Below are positions 25,886 through 33,599 of a stretch of DNA of 35,006 nt, piece after piece. A program made the translations under genes and the position numbers. Under the pieces are notes generated by a model. It had not been told where the DNA came from. It did no database searches and saw only the letters and a list, made by a program, of their open reading frames with translations. The DNA comes from CAYJAZ01 sp964369165. Its GTDB lineage: Bacteria; Desulfobacterota; Desulfovibrionia; Desulfovibrionales; Desulfovibrionaceae. Each line of letters starts with the position of its first letter. Position 1 is the stretch's first letter. The stretch is from contig CAYJFE010000018.1 in NCBI GenBank assembly GCA_964369165.1, forward strand, positions 1 through 35,006. The letters run 5' to 3'.

Positions 25886-27238
25886 CTAGCTTATAGTGAT
25901 TTTTTTGAGTTTTTCTTTGACTTCTGGCCAATATTCTGGAGCAAAGAAGGATTGATAATTCGCGCTTGAACCAGATTTCACCAAACAATTTTTGCATTTA
26001 GAAACACTTGGATTCTCCGTATTGTATGTTGCCCTTAGATCTTGATACGGTTTACCATTCCAAACTTCTTCAAAACTTTGTATATTAATATTTCCCATAG
26101 TACCTAAAAGGGCAATACAACAGGGGCTCACACTTCCATTATAGTCTATGTACGTGCCATAATCTGGATATAAACAGTCTAGAGGTGGCTTTGATTCAAT
26201 TCCTCCCGCAGATGAAAAAAGCGAAGGGCCATAAAAGAACGAGTCTATTTCTCTAGCTACCTCAATGCTTTGTTCACGCATATCGTCGTATTGATTTTGA
26301 TCCCAGTAACATGAGGATTCAGGTGTTATTAAACCATCACCATGATGCACATATAAATGACATCCTGTAACACCATCAATATCTAATTCTTTTGCAAGAC
26401 GGACAAGATCTGGCAAGTGAGTAACATTTTCACGCATAATAGCTGTGTGAAAAGTGATATGAAATGGTCTTCCTACTTCTTTTCTTATTTGTGATAAATA
26501 CTTGACATTTTCTATAATTTTCTCAAATTTTGTTCCACGCCTAATCCATTCCAAAGTTTCCTTCACAGGGCTATCCAATGAAATTTGAATATGATGCAAA
26601 CTTGATTCAGCTAGTAGGCGTGATTTTTCTTTAGTCAAAAGCATACCATTTGACGATGTAAAAAATGGAACATTATATTCTGCCACTTTTTTTAAAATCA
26701 CTGGAAAATCTTTGTTAAGTAAAAGCTCTCCACCACTATCTAAGCGAAGTTGGCTAATGTATGAGAAGCATTCGTCTGCTATTTTCTCAAAAGTATACAG
26801 AGGTAAGTTTGGTAGATGAGTAATAAAATCAGGACGACATATACGACACCTTAAATTACAGTTAACAGATAAAGTAATATGCATTCTTTGGGGGAAAGGT
26901 GCAGAGTTTTCTGGACCAAGTTTTTCACGCGGCACGAGGGTATAACTTCTACCATTGGTATTTGGATCTGTATTATCAGAAGTTGCGAAAAATATTCCAT
27001 CAAAGCTATGATTGTATCTTCCTCCTCCTGTGTAAATAGCTTCAACAATACTAGCATTACGCATTAATAAAGGAGCACCGTCTTCACAGAGTATAAATGG
27101 TGATTTTACTGTAATTGTTTCAGTATTCTGATACTCCTTAAACATATCGGGGAGTTTTGCAAAATACGCAAACCCTCGGATATGTTTAAAAGATTCTGTA
27201 ATCCTATAAGGAAAAGAGCAATCAGGTAATTTCTGCAT
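25886..27238 (-). CDS. Radical SAM/SPASM enzyme with an N-terminal accessory domain (first of two)
   Basis: A 450-residue protein. Residues about 20-104 form a small domain (ILCEDGAPLLMR, GGGRYNH, FFATSDNTDPNTNGRSYT) that is shared with the C terminus of the methyltransferase at 21036-22178. The radical SAM core follows, with HITLSVNCNLRCRICRP (CxxxCxxC) and LRLDSGGELLLNKDFP, which contains the GGE motif. The SPASM-type tail has CLYPDYG, SVSPCCIALLGTMGN and CKNCLVKSG. A frame starts at 27250, but the ATG at 27238 has GGAG eight bases upstream and is preferred. It follows asnB by 20 bases. The reaction is unknown. Confidence 0.85.
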   Translation of the reverse strand: MQKLPDCSFPYRITESFKHIRGFAYFAKLPDMFKEYQNTETITVKSPFILCEDGAPLLMRNASIVEAIYTGGGRYNHSFDGIFFATSDNTDPNTNGRSYTLVPREKLGPENSAPFPQRMHITLSVNCNLRCRICRPDFITHLPNLPLYTFEKIADECFSYISQLRLDSGGELLLNKDFPVILKKVAEYNVPFFTSSNGMLLTKEKSRLLAESSLHHIQISLDSPVKETLEWIRRGTKFEKIIENVKYLSQIRKEVGRPFHITFHTAIMRENVTHLPDLVRLAKELDIDGVTGCHLYVHHGDGLITPESSCYWDQNQYDDMREQSIEVAREIDSFFYGPSLFSSAGGIESKPPLDCLYPDYGTYIDYNGSVSPCCIALLGTMGNINIQSFEEVWNGKPYQDLRATYNTENPSVSKCKNCLVKSGSSANYQSFFAPEYWPEVKEKLKKITIS

Positions 27239-27258
27239 ACTATACTCCATATCTTTTT

Positions 27259-29256
27259 TTAATTATCATAAAATTGAACACTCATATCAAGCACGGAATC
27301 TGAAGGTGATATCTTTGTCAAATTCTCATGCCAAGCTTGAAACATAAGAATTACCCAAAGCAAATAACCCCAATCACGCCCTTCAAAAAGATGACTTTCT
27401 AAGGCTTTCATTAAAGGCCTTGCAAAAAATATGCCTTGCCTGCCTAAATAGTTTTTTGACAAAAAATGCTCTGCAAAAGGACGTAAGCCATCTCTAAGCC
27501 ATTGATCTATGGGAATAGCAAAACCCATTTTAGGACGTTCAACCAATTCTGACGGCACATATTTATGTAGAACTCTGCGCAAAAGATACTTAGCCTTGCC
27601 ATCTTTCATACGCCACTCTTCTGGTATACGTGTGGAAAAATTAAACACTCGCACATCAAGCAAGGGCACCCGTGTTTCTAAAGAATAATACATAGAGGCT
27701 CTATCTACCTTTGTCAAAATATCTTCAGGCAAATAAGTCATTGTGTCAATATATTGTGCTGATGTAATGCCACTTCCAAAAGCCTGTTCAATATCTTTCA
27801 AATTATCTAAAGCAGGTGGAGCTACACCTTTTTTTAAAATCAATGAAGGAGCCCACCAATACTGCAAATGATAGCGCAAATAATAGTCTAAAGCAGTGCC
27901 TTTAAGTTTTATATCTGCATAGTTATGTATCCGAGCCCCAAGATTGCGAGGGCGATATTTATGAGGAATGAACTGTGAAGCTCTTTCCCAAGTATGGGCC
28001 TTAAATGACAATAAAACATCAGCTAACATTTTAGAACTTCTTGTCATTGGTGAAAAAGAAGGGACTTGCTTTAAGTAGCTTTCATAACGTCCGTAGCCTG
28101 CAAATAATTCGTCACCACCATCACCTGAAAGCGCAGTTGTAACATATTTTCTTGTCAAACTTGAAAGTAGAGCTGTAGGAATTTGGGATTGATCAGCAAA
28201 GGGTTCATCATACATATGCGGCAACGAGGGAACAATATCTAAAGCTTCTTTTTCATGTACATACAATTCTGTATGTTCTGTACCTATATGTTGTGCTACA
28301 GCTTTAGCATAAGGCGCTTCATCAAAAGCTGCCTCTTTAAAACCTATGCTGAAAGTTTTTACTTTATTTGTGCTGCATTTTTGCATAAGCGCAGTAACTA
28401 CGCTTGAATCAATTCCGCCAGACAAAAAGGCCCCCACGGGAACATCCGCAACCATACGCCTTTCAACTGAGTCTGTCAGCAAAGTATCAAGCTCATCTCT
28501 GAATATATCTTCATTCTCACTACTAATAGTAAAGGAATTTTCCCTTCCTTCTTTGGTTACAGCAAAACTATCCCAATAAGAACTTATTTCAATATTTCCA
28601 TATCTATCAATATCTAGACAATGTGCAGATTGAAGCTTTTGTGTATTTTGCCAAATAGAATGCGGTGCCGCAATATAACCATAACGCAAAAATAAAGCCA
28701 AACTGTCCTGATTGATCTTTCCATGCCAATCAGGAAGAGTATAAAAGCTTTTTAACTCTGAAGCAAAGAAAAAGCTCTTTTTGTCATAAAACCAATATAA
28801 AGGTTTCACTCCAAAGCGGTCGCGTGCAAGCGTGAGTCTTTGCTCTTGTATATCCCAAAGAGCTATGGAAAACATACCTATTAAGGCTTGTAAGGTTTTT
28901 TGAAGGCCAAAAACCATGCATGAAAGAAGAATTACTTCTGTATCAGAAGTACCTTTAGGATAAATACCCTCACGACTTAACTCTTCTATAATTTCTTGAG
29001 TATTGTACACTTCACCATTATAAACCAAGACAAAGCGACCGTCAGGCGAGCACATAGGTTGATGCCCCAATGGAGAAAGATCTCGTATAGCAAGACGACG
29101 ATGCCCTAAGGCTAATCCTGCTTTTGCATGAATCCACAAACCTCCACTGTCTGGGCCTCGTCTGTATAAAGCTTGGGTCATGCCTAAGATGCGAGTATGG
29201 AGCGAATCCTTACTTTCTTTTTGTTGTAAATCAAGATATCCTGCTATTCCACACAT
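27259..29256 (-). CDS. asnB: Asparagine synthase (glutamine-hydrolysing) family amidotransferase
   Basis: A 665-residue AsnB-type enzyme. The N-terminal glutaminase domain starts with the nucleophile Cys2 in MCGIAGYLD, with RRGPDSGG and LGHRRLAIRDLSPLGHQPM. The synthetase domain has the ATP pyrophosphatase loop AFLSGGIDSSVVTALM and ALSGDGGDELFAGYGRY. All active-site elements look intact. AsnB homologues inside glycan loci usually amidate a sugar carboxyl (uronamide) and do not serve asparagine supply, so that is the inferred role, although I see no uronate-forming dehydrogenase in the window. The start is fixed, because Cys must be residue 2 after Met removal. It lies between a GT4 gene and a radical SAM gene. 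Confidence 0.88.
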   Translation of the reverse strand: MCGIAGYLDLQQKESKDSLHTRILGMTQALYRRGPDSGGLWIHAKAGLALGHRRLAIRDLSPLGHQPMCSPDGRFVLVYNGEVYNTQEIIEELSREGIYPKGTSDTEVILLSCMVFGLQKTLQALIGMFSIALWDIQEQRLTLARDRFGVKPLYWFYDKKSFFFASELKSFYTLPDWHGKINQDSLALFLRYGYIAAPHSIWQNTQKLQSAHCLDIDRYGNIEISSYWDSFAVTKEGRENSFTISSENEDIFRDELDTLLTDSVERRMVADVPVGAFLSGGIDSSVVTALMQKCSTNKVKTFSIGFKEAAFDEAPYAKAVAQHIGTEHTELYVHEKEALDIVPSLPHMYDEPFADQSQIPTALLSSLTRKYVTTALSGDGGDELFAGYGRYESYLKQVPSFSPMTRSSKMLADVLLSFKAHTWERASQFIPHKYRPRNLGARIHNYADIKLKGTALDYYLRYHLQYWWAPSLILKKGVAPPALDNLKDIEQAFGSGITSAQYIDTMTYLPEDILTKVDRASMYYSLETRVPLLDVRVFNFSTRIPEEWRMKDGKAKYLLRRVLHKYVPSELVERPKMGFAIPIDQWLRDGLRPFAEHFLSKNYLGRQGIFFARPLMKALESHLFEGRDWGYLLWVILMFQAWHENLTKISPSDSVLDMSVQFYDN

Positions 29257-29282
29257 ACATTTTCTCTAAATTTTTATCTATG

Positions 29283-30602
29283 CTAAAAATTAATTGTTTT
29301 GAACTTTTTATATACTTTATTTAATATATTTCTCGCCAAATTATTGGCCTTTTGCCAGCACCAAGGTAAACTATAAGGCATAGGAGTTCCAAAGCGTCTA
29401 AAAAGATATTCTGCCCTTGCTGCAGACAATAGCCTTGCTTGATAGATAAAAGGTTCTTCGCTAAAAGTATCTAAAACAGTATTCCCCTTATAGGCAAATG
29501 CTTTTGCTAAAAGCTTTTCCCATTCTGCATATATCTTTTCTGGAGAATAGTTTTCAAAGGCAAAATTTCTTGCATTTTCGCCCATTTCTTTTCGTAAGTT
29601 ATCGTCAGCCATCAAGCCTGCAAAGCATTCACTCAAGCTCTTTGCACTTTCTTCGTATGCAAGTAAACCTGTTCTACCTTCAATAATAACGTCCTCCATA
29701 GCAGTGCATGACGCAAATCCCACTACTGGCAAATTGGCACACATAGCTTCAAGCACAGAATTTGGAAAACCCTCATAGGCAGAAGGCAAGCAATATATTT
29801 GAGCCTCTGCATAAACCTGTGCGGTATCAATGCATTTTCCATTGAAGAAAATTCTATCACTAAATTTACTTGCTCGAATTTGTTTGCATACGGCTTTTTC
29901 AAGAGGTCCATGCCCCCATAGAATTAAATCCCATTCAGGATATTTTTCTGCTACAAGGCAAAAAGCTTCAATCATCAAATTTGGCCGCTTTTGCTCATCG
30001 AGCCTTGCCAAATAGAGTAACTTTTTGCGCTTACCAAGCTCTCCTTGAGGTCTAGCAGACATACATTTATCAGGCAAAGTATTAGGAATAACATAAGCTT
30101 TCTCTTTCCAATGCTCTGGAATAGAGTCCACAAATGAAGGTAAAAGCTCATGGATTATATCAGCGCCACTCAAAGCTGCATACCTACCCGCACGATTCCA
30201 GCCTATATTTTCAATATAAAGTATTGGATCACAGCGCTCTGAGCAAATTAAAGGAATGCCACTGCCTTTGCAAAGTACAGACCAATAGAGAAAATAACCA
30301 CCTGATTCCATAGCTAAGAAAACATCAACCTTTTCGCGTATTAAATACTCACGCAAAGAGTTTATTTCAGATTGCTTGCCACGAAAACTGATAAGCACAA
30401 ACTCCACGCCGCTAGAGAAAGAATATACTGGAGCCGTTTTCCCTCTCAAGCCAAAAGTAAGGACAGTGACTCTATACCCCCTGTTCACGAGAGCTGCAGA
30501 CAGATTACTCACAACACGTTCCGTACCACCTCGGCTAGTACACAAAGATCCATTGGCTATAACAATGTGCTTGGGGCGCTTGACTTCTTCATTCTTTGTC
30601 AT
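29283..30602 (-). CDS. Family 4 glycosyltransferase
   Basis: A 439-residue retaining glycosyltransferase with GT-B fold. The N-terminal acceptor domain begins HIVIANGSLCTSRGGTERVV. The donor domain has KLLYLARLDEQKRPNLMIEAF and the GT4 nucleotide-sugar motif SAYEGFPNSVLEAMCANLPVV, with its two Glu residues. A longer frame opens at 30743, but the added 47 residues are unlike the family and overlap the preceding gene. ATG 30602 has AAGGGA before it and overlaps the upstream GT4 gene by 14 bases. The C-terminal 60 residues (NTVLDTFSEEPF...ARLLSAARAEYL) match those of the neighbour at 30589-31944, so the two are a duplicated pair. Confidence 0.88.
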   Translation of the reverse strand: MTKNEEVKRPKHIVIANGSLCTSRGGTERVVSNLSAALVNRGYRVTVLTFGLRGKTAPVYSFSSGVEFVLISFRGKQSEINSLREYLIREKVDVFLAMESGGYFLYWSVLCKGSGIPLICSERCDPILYIENIGWNRAGRYAALSGADIIHELLPSFVDSIPEHWKEKAYVIPNTLPDKCMSARPQGELGKRKKLLYLARLDEQKRPNLMIEAFCLVAEKYPEWDLILWGHGPLEKAVCKQIRASKFSDRIFFNGKCIDTAQVYAEAQIYCLPSAYEGFPNSVLEAMCANLPVVGFASCTAMEDVIIEGRTGLLAYEESAKSLSECFAGLMADDNLRKEMGENARNFAFENYSPEKIYAEWEKLLAKAFAYKGNTVLDTFSEEPFIYQARLLSAARAEYLFRRFGTPMPYSLPWCWQKANNLARNILNKVYKKFKTINF

Positions 30603-31944
30603 AAGTATCCCTTTGAGGATAGTATAAACTTTGCACAATACTATGCTTAAATAATGATATGCCAAAATCACGCCAAATCCACTCTCGTCTTGCACAAGCC
30701 ATAAGACGTGCTTTTGAAGCAAGTGGCTCATGCACAAAAGCATCTAAGGCTGTATTTCCCTTCTTTGCGGCAGCGTTGTTTATTAATTCTTCCCAAGCAT
30801 CAAATATTTTATTTGTTTCATATTTTTGCACGGACAGCCTAGCGTTTTCTCCTAGTTTTTGGCGCAAATCAGCATTCAGCACAAGTCTTTCAAGGCCTTT
30901 TGCCATAGCCTCAACTGTCATCTCTTCAAGAATAAGCCCGCTATGTTCATGCTCTATAATATCCTCTACCCCTTCACACTGTGCAAAAGCTATACAGGCC
31001 AAGCCACTTGCCATTGCCTCTAAAAGAGAATTGGGCATTCCTTCTGTGCGAGAGGAAAAACAATAAATATGTGCCGAAGCATAGGCGCTTTCCACATCAC
31101 TCACTTCACCAAGTAGTGATAGTTGTTCGCCTAAGTTCAAGTTTTCGGCATATTGCTTTGTCTTGGTATAATCTTGCCCATCGCCTGCCACTTTCATTTG
31201 CCATTGCGGATATTTTTTTGCAATTGAAGCAAAGGCATCCATGGCTAATTTCCATTGCTTTAAATCATCATCAAGACGCGCAAGCCAAAGAATAGTAAGC
31301 TTCTTTCCTTCTTCGCCTCTAGGCATTGCAAAGCTTTTTGGTATATTAACAGGATTAGCAATCACTTTAACTCGATCTTGCCAAATTTCTGGAATAGTTT
31401 TAGTAAAAGAAGGAAGTAATAAATGTATTGCATCTGCCCCACTCATAGCGGCAAGGCGAGTTTCACGAGAACTGAATATTTTTTCTATGGTAGCTGGTGA
31501 GTGACGTTCTGAACAAATATAAGGAATACCTGTCCCTAAAAGAGTCACTGCCCAAAGCATTTGATGACCGTCTGCCAAAGGGCATACGCACACATCAGGA
31601 TTTAGCTGGCGAAGCTCTTCTCTTAGTTTTTGTATCTTGAGATTCTTATCTGTACTTTTATAATATTTAATAGCAACTTGAGGATTGAGAGGATACAGAT
31701 CCTTCAACTCTTCATAGCCATGCGGAGGAGCTGGTTTTTCATTCGCTGGTAAAGATAAAGAGGAAATTGTATAGCCTATTTTATAAAGCGGATATAGAAT
31801 TTTTGGTATGGGTTTTTGAGTATAGAGGGTAACTTTATGCCCACGCTTAATCATGGCATTTACTAAACGTGTCACAAATTTAGGTATACCACCACGCTTT
31901 GTGTAGTGATTTACAATCATAATATGTAGTGGCTGAAAGCTCAT
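30589..31944 (-). CDS. Family 4 glycosyltransferase
   Basis: A 451-residue GT4 enzyme (GT-B fold). The N terminus reads IMIVNHYTKRGGIPKFVTRLV with the glycine-rich acceptor loop. The donor half has TILWLARLDDDLKQWKLAMDAF and SSRTEGMPNSLLEAMASGLA, with the paired Glu residues. It is paralogous to the next gene and shares with it an unusual C-terminal extension (NTALDAFVHEPLASKARLMACARREWI). GGAG lies before ATG 31944, and the acyltransferase gene ends 4 bases upstream, so translation is probably coupled. Two related retaining enzymes next to each other suggest successive similar linkages in the glycan. Confidence 0.88.
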   Translation of the reverse strand: MSFQPLHIMIVNHYTKRGGIPKFVTRLVNAMIKRGHKVTLYTQKPIPKILYPLYKIGYTISSLSLPANEKPAPPHGYEELKDLYPLNPQVAIKYYKSTDKNLKIQKLREELRQLNPDVCVCPLADGHQMLWAVTLLGTGIPYICSERHSPATIEKIFSSRETRLAAMSGADAIHLLLPSFTKTIPEIWQDRVKVIANPVNIPKSFAMPRGEEGKKLTILWLARLDDDLKQWKLAMDAFASIAKKYPQWQMKVAGDGQDYTKTKQYAENLNLGEQLSLLGEVSDVESAYASAHIYCFSSRTEGMPNSLLEAMASGLACIAFAQCEGVEDIIEHEHSGLILEEMTVEAMAKGLERLVLNADLRQKLGENARLSVQKYETNKIFDAWEELINNAAAKKGNTALDAFVHEPLASKARLMACARREWIWRDFGISLFKHSIVQSLYYPQRDTYDKE

Positions 31945-31948
31945 AAGC

Positions 31949-32599
31949 CTACTCCATTTCGCCGACTTTCAAAGCTGGGCTACCCATCATGCGGCAATTA
32001 TTTTTACAACCTTTGTAAATCACCGAACTAGGAGCAAGAAGATTATTATCTCCTACTTTTGCGTTTTCTAAAAGTATACTTTGTGGCCCTAAATGATTAG
32101 AAGAACCAAGCTTTGAATTACCGAGCACCATAGAGTAAGGAGCTAAAAAATTATAATTCCCTATTTCTGCATCGTGAGAAAGATTAACAGCACCATTCAA
32201 ATAATTAGCATTTCCAATCTTTGCATTGCAATGCACTGTACAACCGCGCTGGAAAATATTCCCCTCCCCCATCTCTACAGTAGAAGAAATAGAACTCCAA
32301 GGATGAATAAGGTTCATAAATGTAGCATTTTTTGACTTAAATTCTTCAAAAATTTCTTTGCGTAATTTTGGGTTGCCTATACCTATAATATAATGTGTAT
32401 TAAGCACATCAAGAGCTTTGCTCTCGTCAAGCTGTAGATGTGACAACTGTTTTAAATCAGCAGGATAGCCCTTCCAAGCTAAAAAACCTTTAAATTGATA
32501 ATAATGTGCCAAACTTGGACTATCTGAAAAGATATCTAGTAAAATGTCATAACATTCGCGAGCCGCACCAGAATTACCAATAATTATAATATCTATCAT
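31949..32599 (-). CDS. Hexapeptide-repeat sugar acyltransferase (PglD/NeuD-like)
   Basis: A 216-residue protein of the NeuD/PglD group. A small Rossmann-like N-terminal domain (DIIIIGNSGAARECYDILLD) is followed by a left-handed beta-helix made of hexapeptide repeats, such as ISSTVEMGEGNIFQRGCTVH, AKIGNANYLNGAVNLSHDAEIG and SKLGSSNHLGPQSILLENAKVG. The general-base His expected in the beta-helix is present in the NLSHDAEIG turn. Such enzymes acylate an amino or hydroxyl group of a sugar nucleotide. Directly before it are an SDR reductase, an acyl carrier protein and a KAS III enzyme. The acyl donor may therefore be an ACP-bound short chain and not acetyl-CoA. It overlaps the SDR gene in TAATG. 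Confidence 0.83.
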   Translation of the reverse strand: MIDIIIIGNSGAARECYDILLDIFSDSPSLAHYYQFKGFLAWKGYPADLKQLSHLQLDESKALDVLNTHYIIGIGNPKLRKEIFEEFKSKNATFMNLIHPWSSISSTVEMGEGNIFQRGCTVHCNAKIGNANYLNGAVNLSHDAEIGNYNFLAPYSMVLGNSKLGSSNHLGPQSILLENAKVGDNNLLAPSSVIYKGCKNNCRMMGSPALKVGEME

Positions 32600-33357
32600 T
32601 AGTAACAGCCTCCGCCCATCACAAAATTTTGTCCCGTTATCCAGCGTGATTTTTCTGACAATAAAAATGCAGACATATGAGCAATATCTTCAACAGTACC
32701 AAAACCAAGTGGATAGCGCGCTAATTGCTCTTCACGATAATGCGCACCCATTGCATTCTCGGCTTGTTTTTGCAATGGCGTATCAACAATGCCAGGAGCA
32801 AGGCAATGTACACGAAGTTCTCTTGTTACCATTTCTTGACTCATAACTTTCGCCGCAGTAGCTAAAGCTGACTTTGCAGCCCCATAGAGCAAGTGCCCTT
32901 TTTCTGGATAAACAGCGGAAGAAGAAGTCAAAAAAAGCATAGCACCGCCCTTTATAAAATTGCGGCGATCCGAAAAACCTTTTGCTAAAAGTAAAGGTAC
33001 ATGGAAGTTTATATCAAAATGCCTTTGAGCTTGTTGCAAGTCATAAAGCTGCAGGCTATCCATAAGACCTTCACCTGCAGCATGCACCATACCCCAGAAT
33101 TTGCCGTATTTTTTGCGTAGTTCTGTCACCCACAAAGGTAAAGATTCCATATCAGCAAGGAAATCACACACTTCTATATGCCAGTTTTCTGGAAAAGCAG
33201 CTTCATATTGAGCCTTTAAAAGCTTTTGCTCATCTCGCCCATGAGCTATCACTGTAGCCCCTTGCTCATTGAGTAAACGAGCGACACCATAGCCTATACC
33301 TGATGAAGCACCCGTCACAAGAACTATCTGTTCGCTTGTGAAAGTGTTTGCACTCAT
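32599..33357 (-). CDS. Short-chain dehydrogenase/reductase (FabG-like)
   Basis: A 252-residue SDR. The cofactor loop is VLVTGASSGIGYGVA near residue 13, followed by AHGRDEQKL, where the Arg favours NADP(H). The catalytic residues are Ser in MLFLTSSSAVY and the Tyr-x3-Lys in LLYGAAKSALA. The C terminus reads WITGQNFVMGGGCY, as in FabG-like reductases. Its gene overlaps the ACP gene by 4 bases (ATGA) and the acyltransferase gene by 3. With KAS III and ACP in front, reduction of a 3-oxoacyl-ACP to 3-hydroxyacyl-ACP (for example 3-hydroxybutyryl) is the most economical role. A sugar-nucleotide dehydrogenase role remains possible. Confidence 0.85.
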   Translation of the reverse strand: MSANTFTSEQIVLVTGASSGIGYGVARLLNEQGATVIAHGRDEQKLLKAQYEAAFPENWHIEVCDFLADMESLPLWVTELRKKYGKFWGMVHAAGEGLMDSLQLYDLQQAQRHFDINFHVPLLLAKGFSDRRNFIKGGAMLFLTSSSAVYPEKGHLLYGAAKSALATAAKVMSQEMVTRELRVHCLAPGIVDTPLQKQAENAMGAHYREEQLARYPLGFGTVEDIAHMSAFLLSEKSRWITGQNFVMGGGCY

Positions 33358-33584
33358 GAAGTGATTTTTCCTTGCGAAAGATTTATCACATCTGAAGCCT
33401 GTTTACAGGAGGCTAGTGCATCAAAATTAATTTCTTGATGAAAGTTAGAATTGAAAAAAACTATAAGAGCCATAAAGGCTAAAGAATCCCATTCTTCAAG
33501 CTCAGTAAGCACTGTTGCTTCTTCAATAGGATCATCACATTGCAAAATATCCTGAAATTTTACGAGAAATTCTTCTTTTTTCAT
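33354..33584 (-). CDS. Acyl carrier protein
   Basis: A 76-residue phosphopantetheine-binding protein. The attachment site is Ser34 in ELEEWDSLAFMALIVFF, which has the Asp-Ser-Leu of carrier proteins. It is acidic before the site and has the usual four-helix length. It is not the housekeeping ACP, whose core would read GADSLDTVELVM. It lies 15 bases after the KAS III gene and overlaps the SDR by 4 bases, so it is a dedicated carrier for an acyl group built in this locus. A phosphopantetheinyl transferase is not seen in the window and would be supplied from elsewhere. Confidence 0.88.
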   Translation of the reverse strand: MKKEEFLVKFQDILQCDDPIEEATVLTELEEWDSLAFMALIVFFNSNFHQEINFDALASCKQASDVINLSQGKITS

Positions 33585-33599
33585 AACAACACTCTATTT

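Noticed and set aside
27259..29256. A housekeeping asparagine synthetase
   Set aside because: The motifs alone would allow it, but the position inside a tightly packed glycan operon makes sugar amidation more likely. The family symbol is kept.
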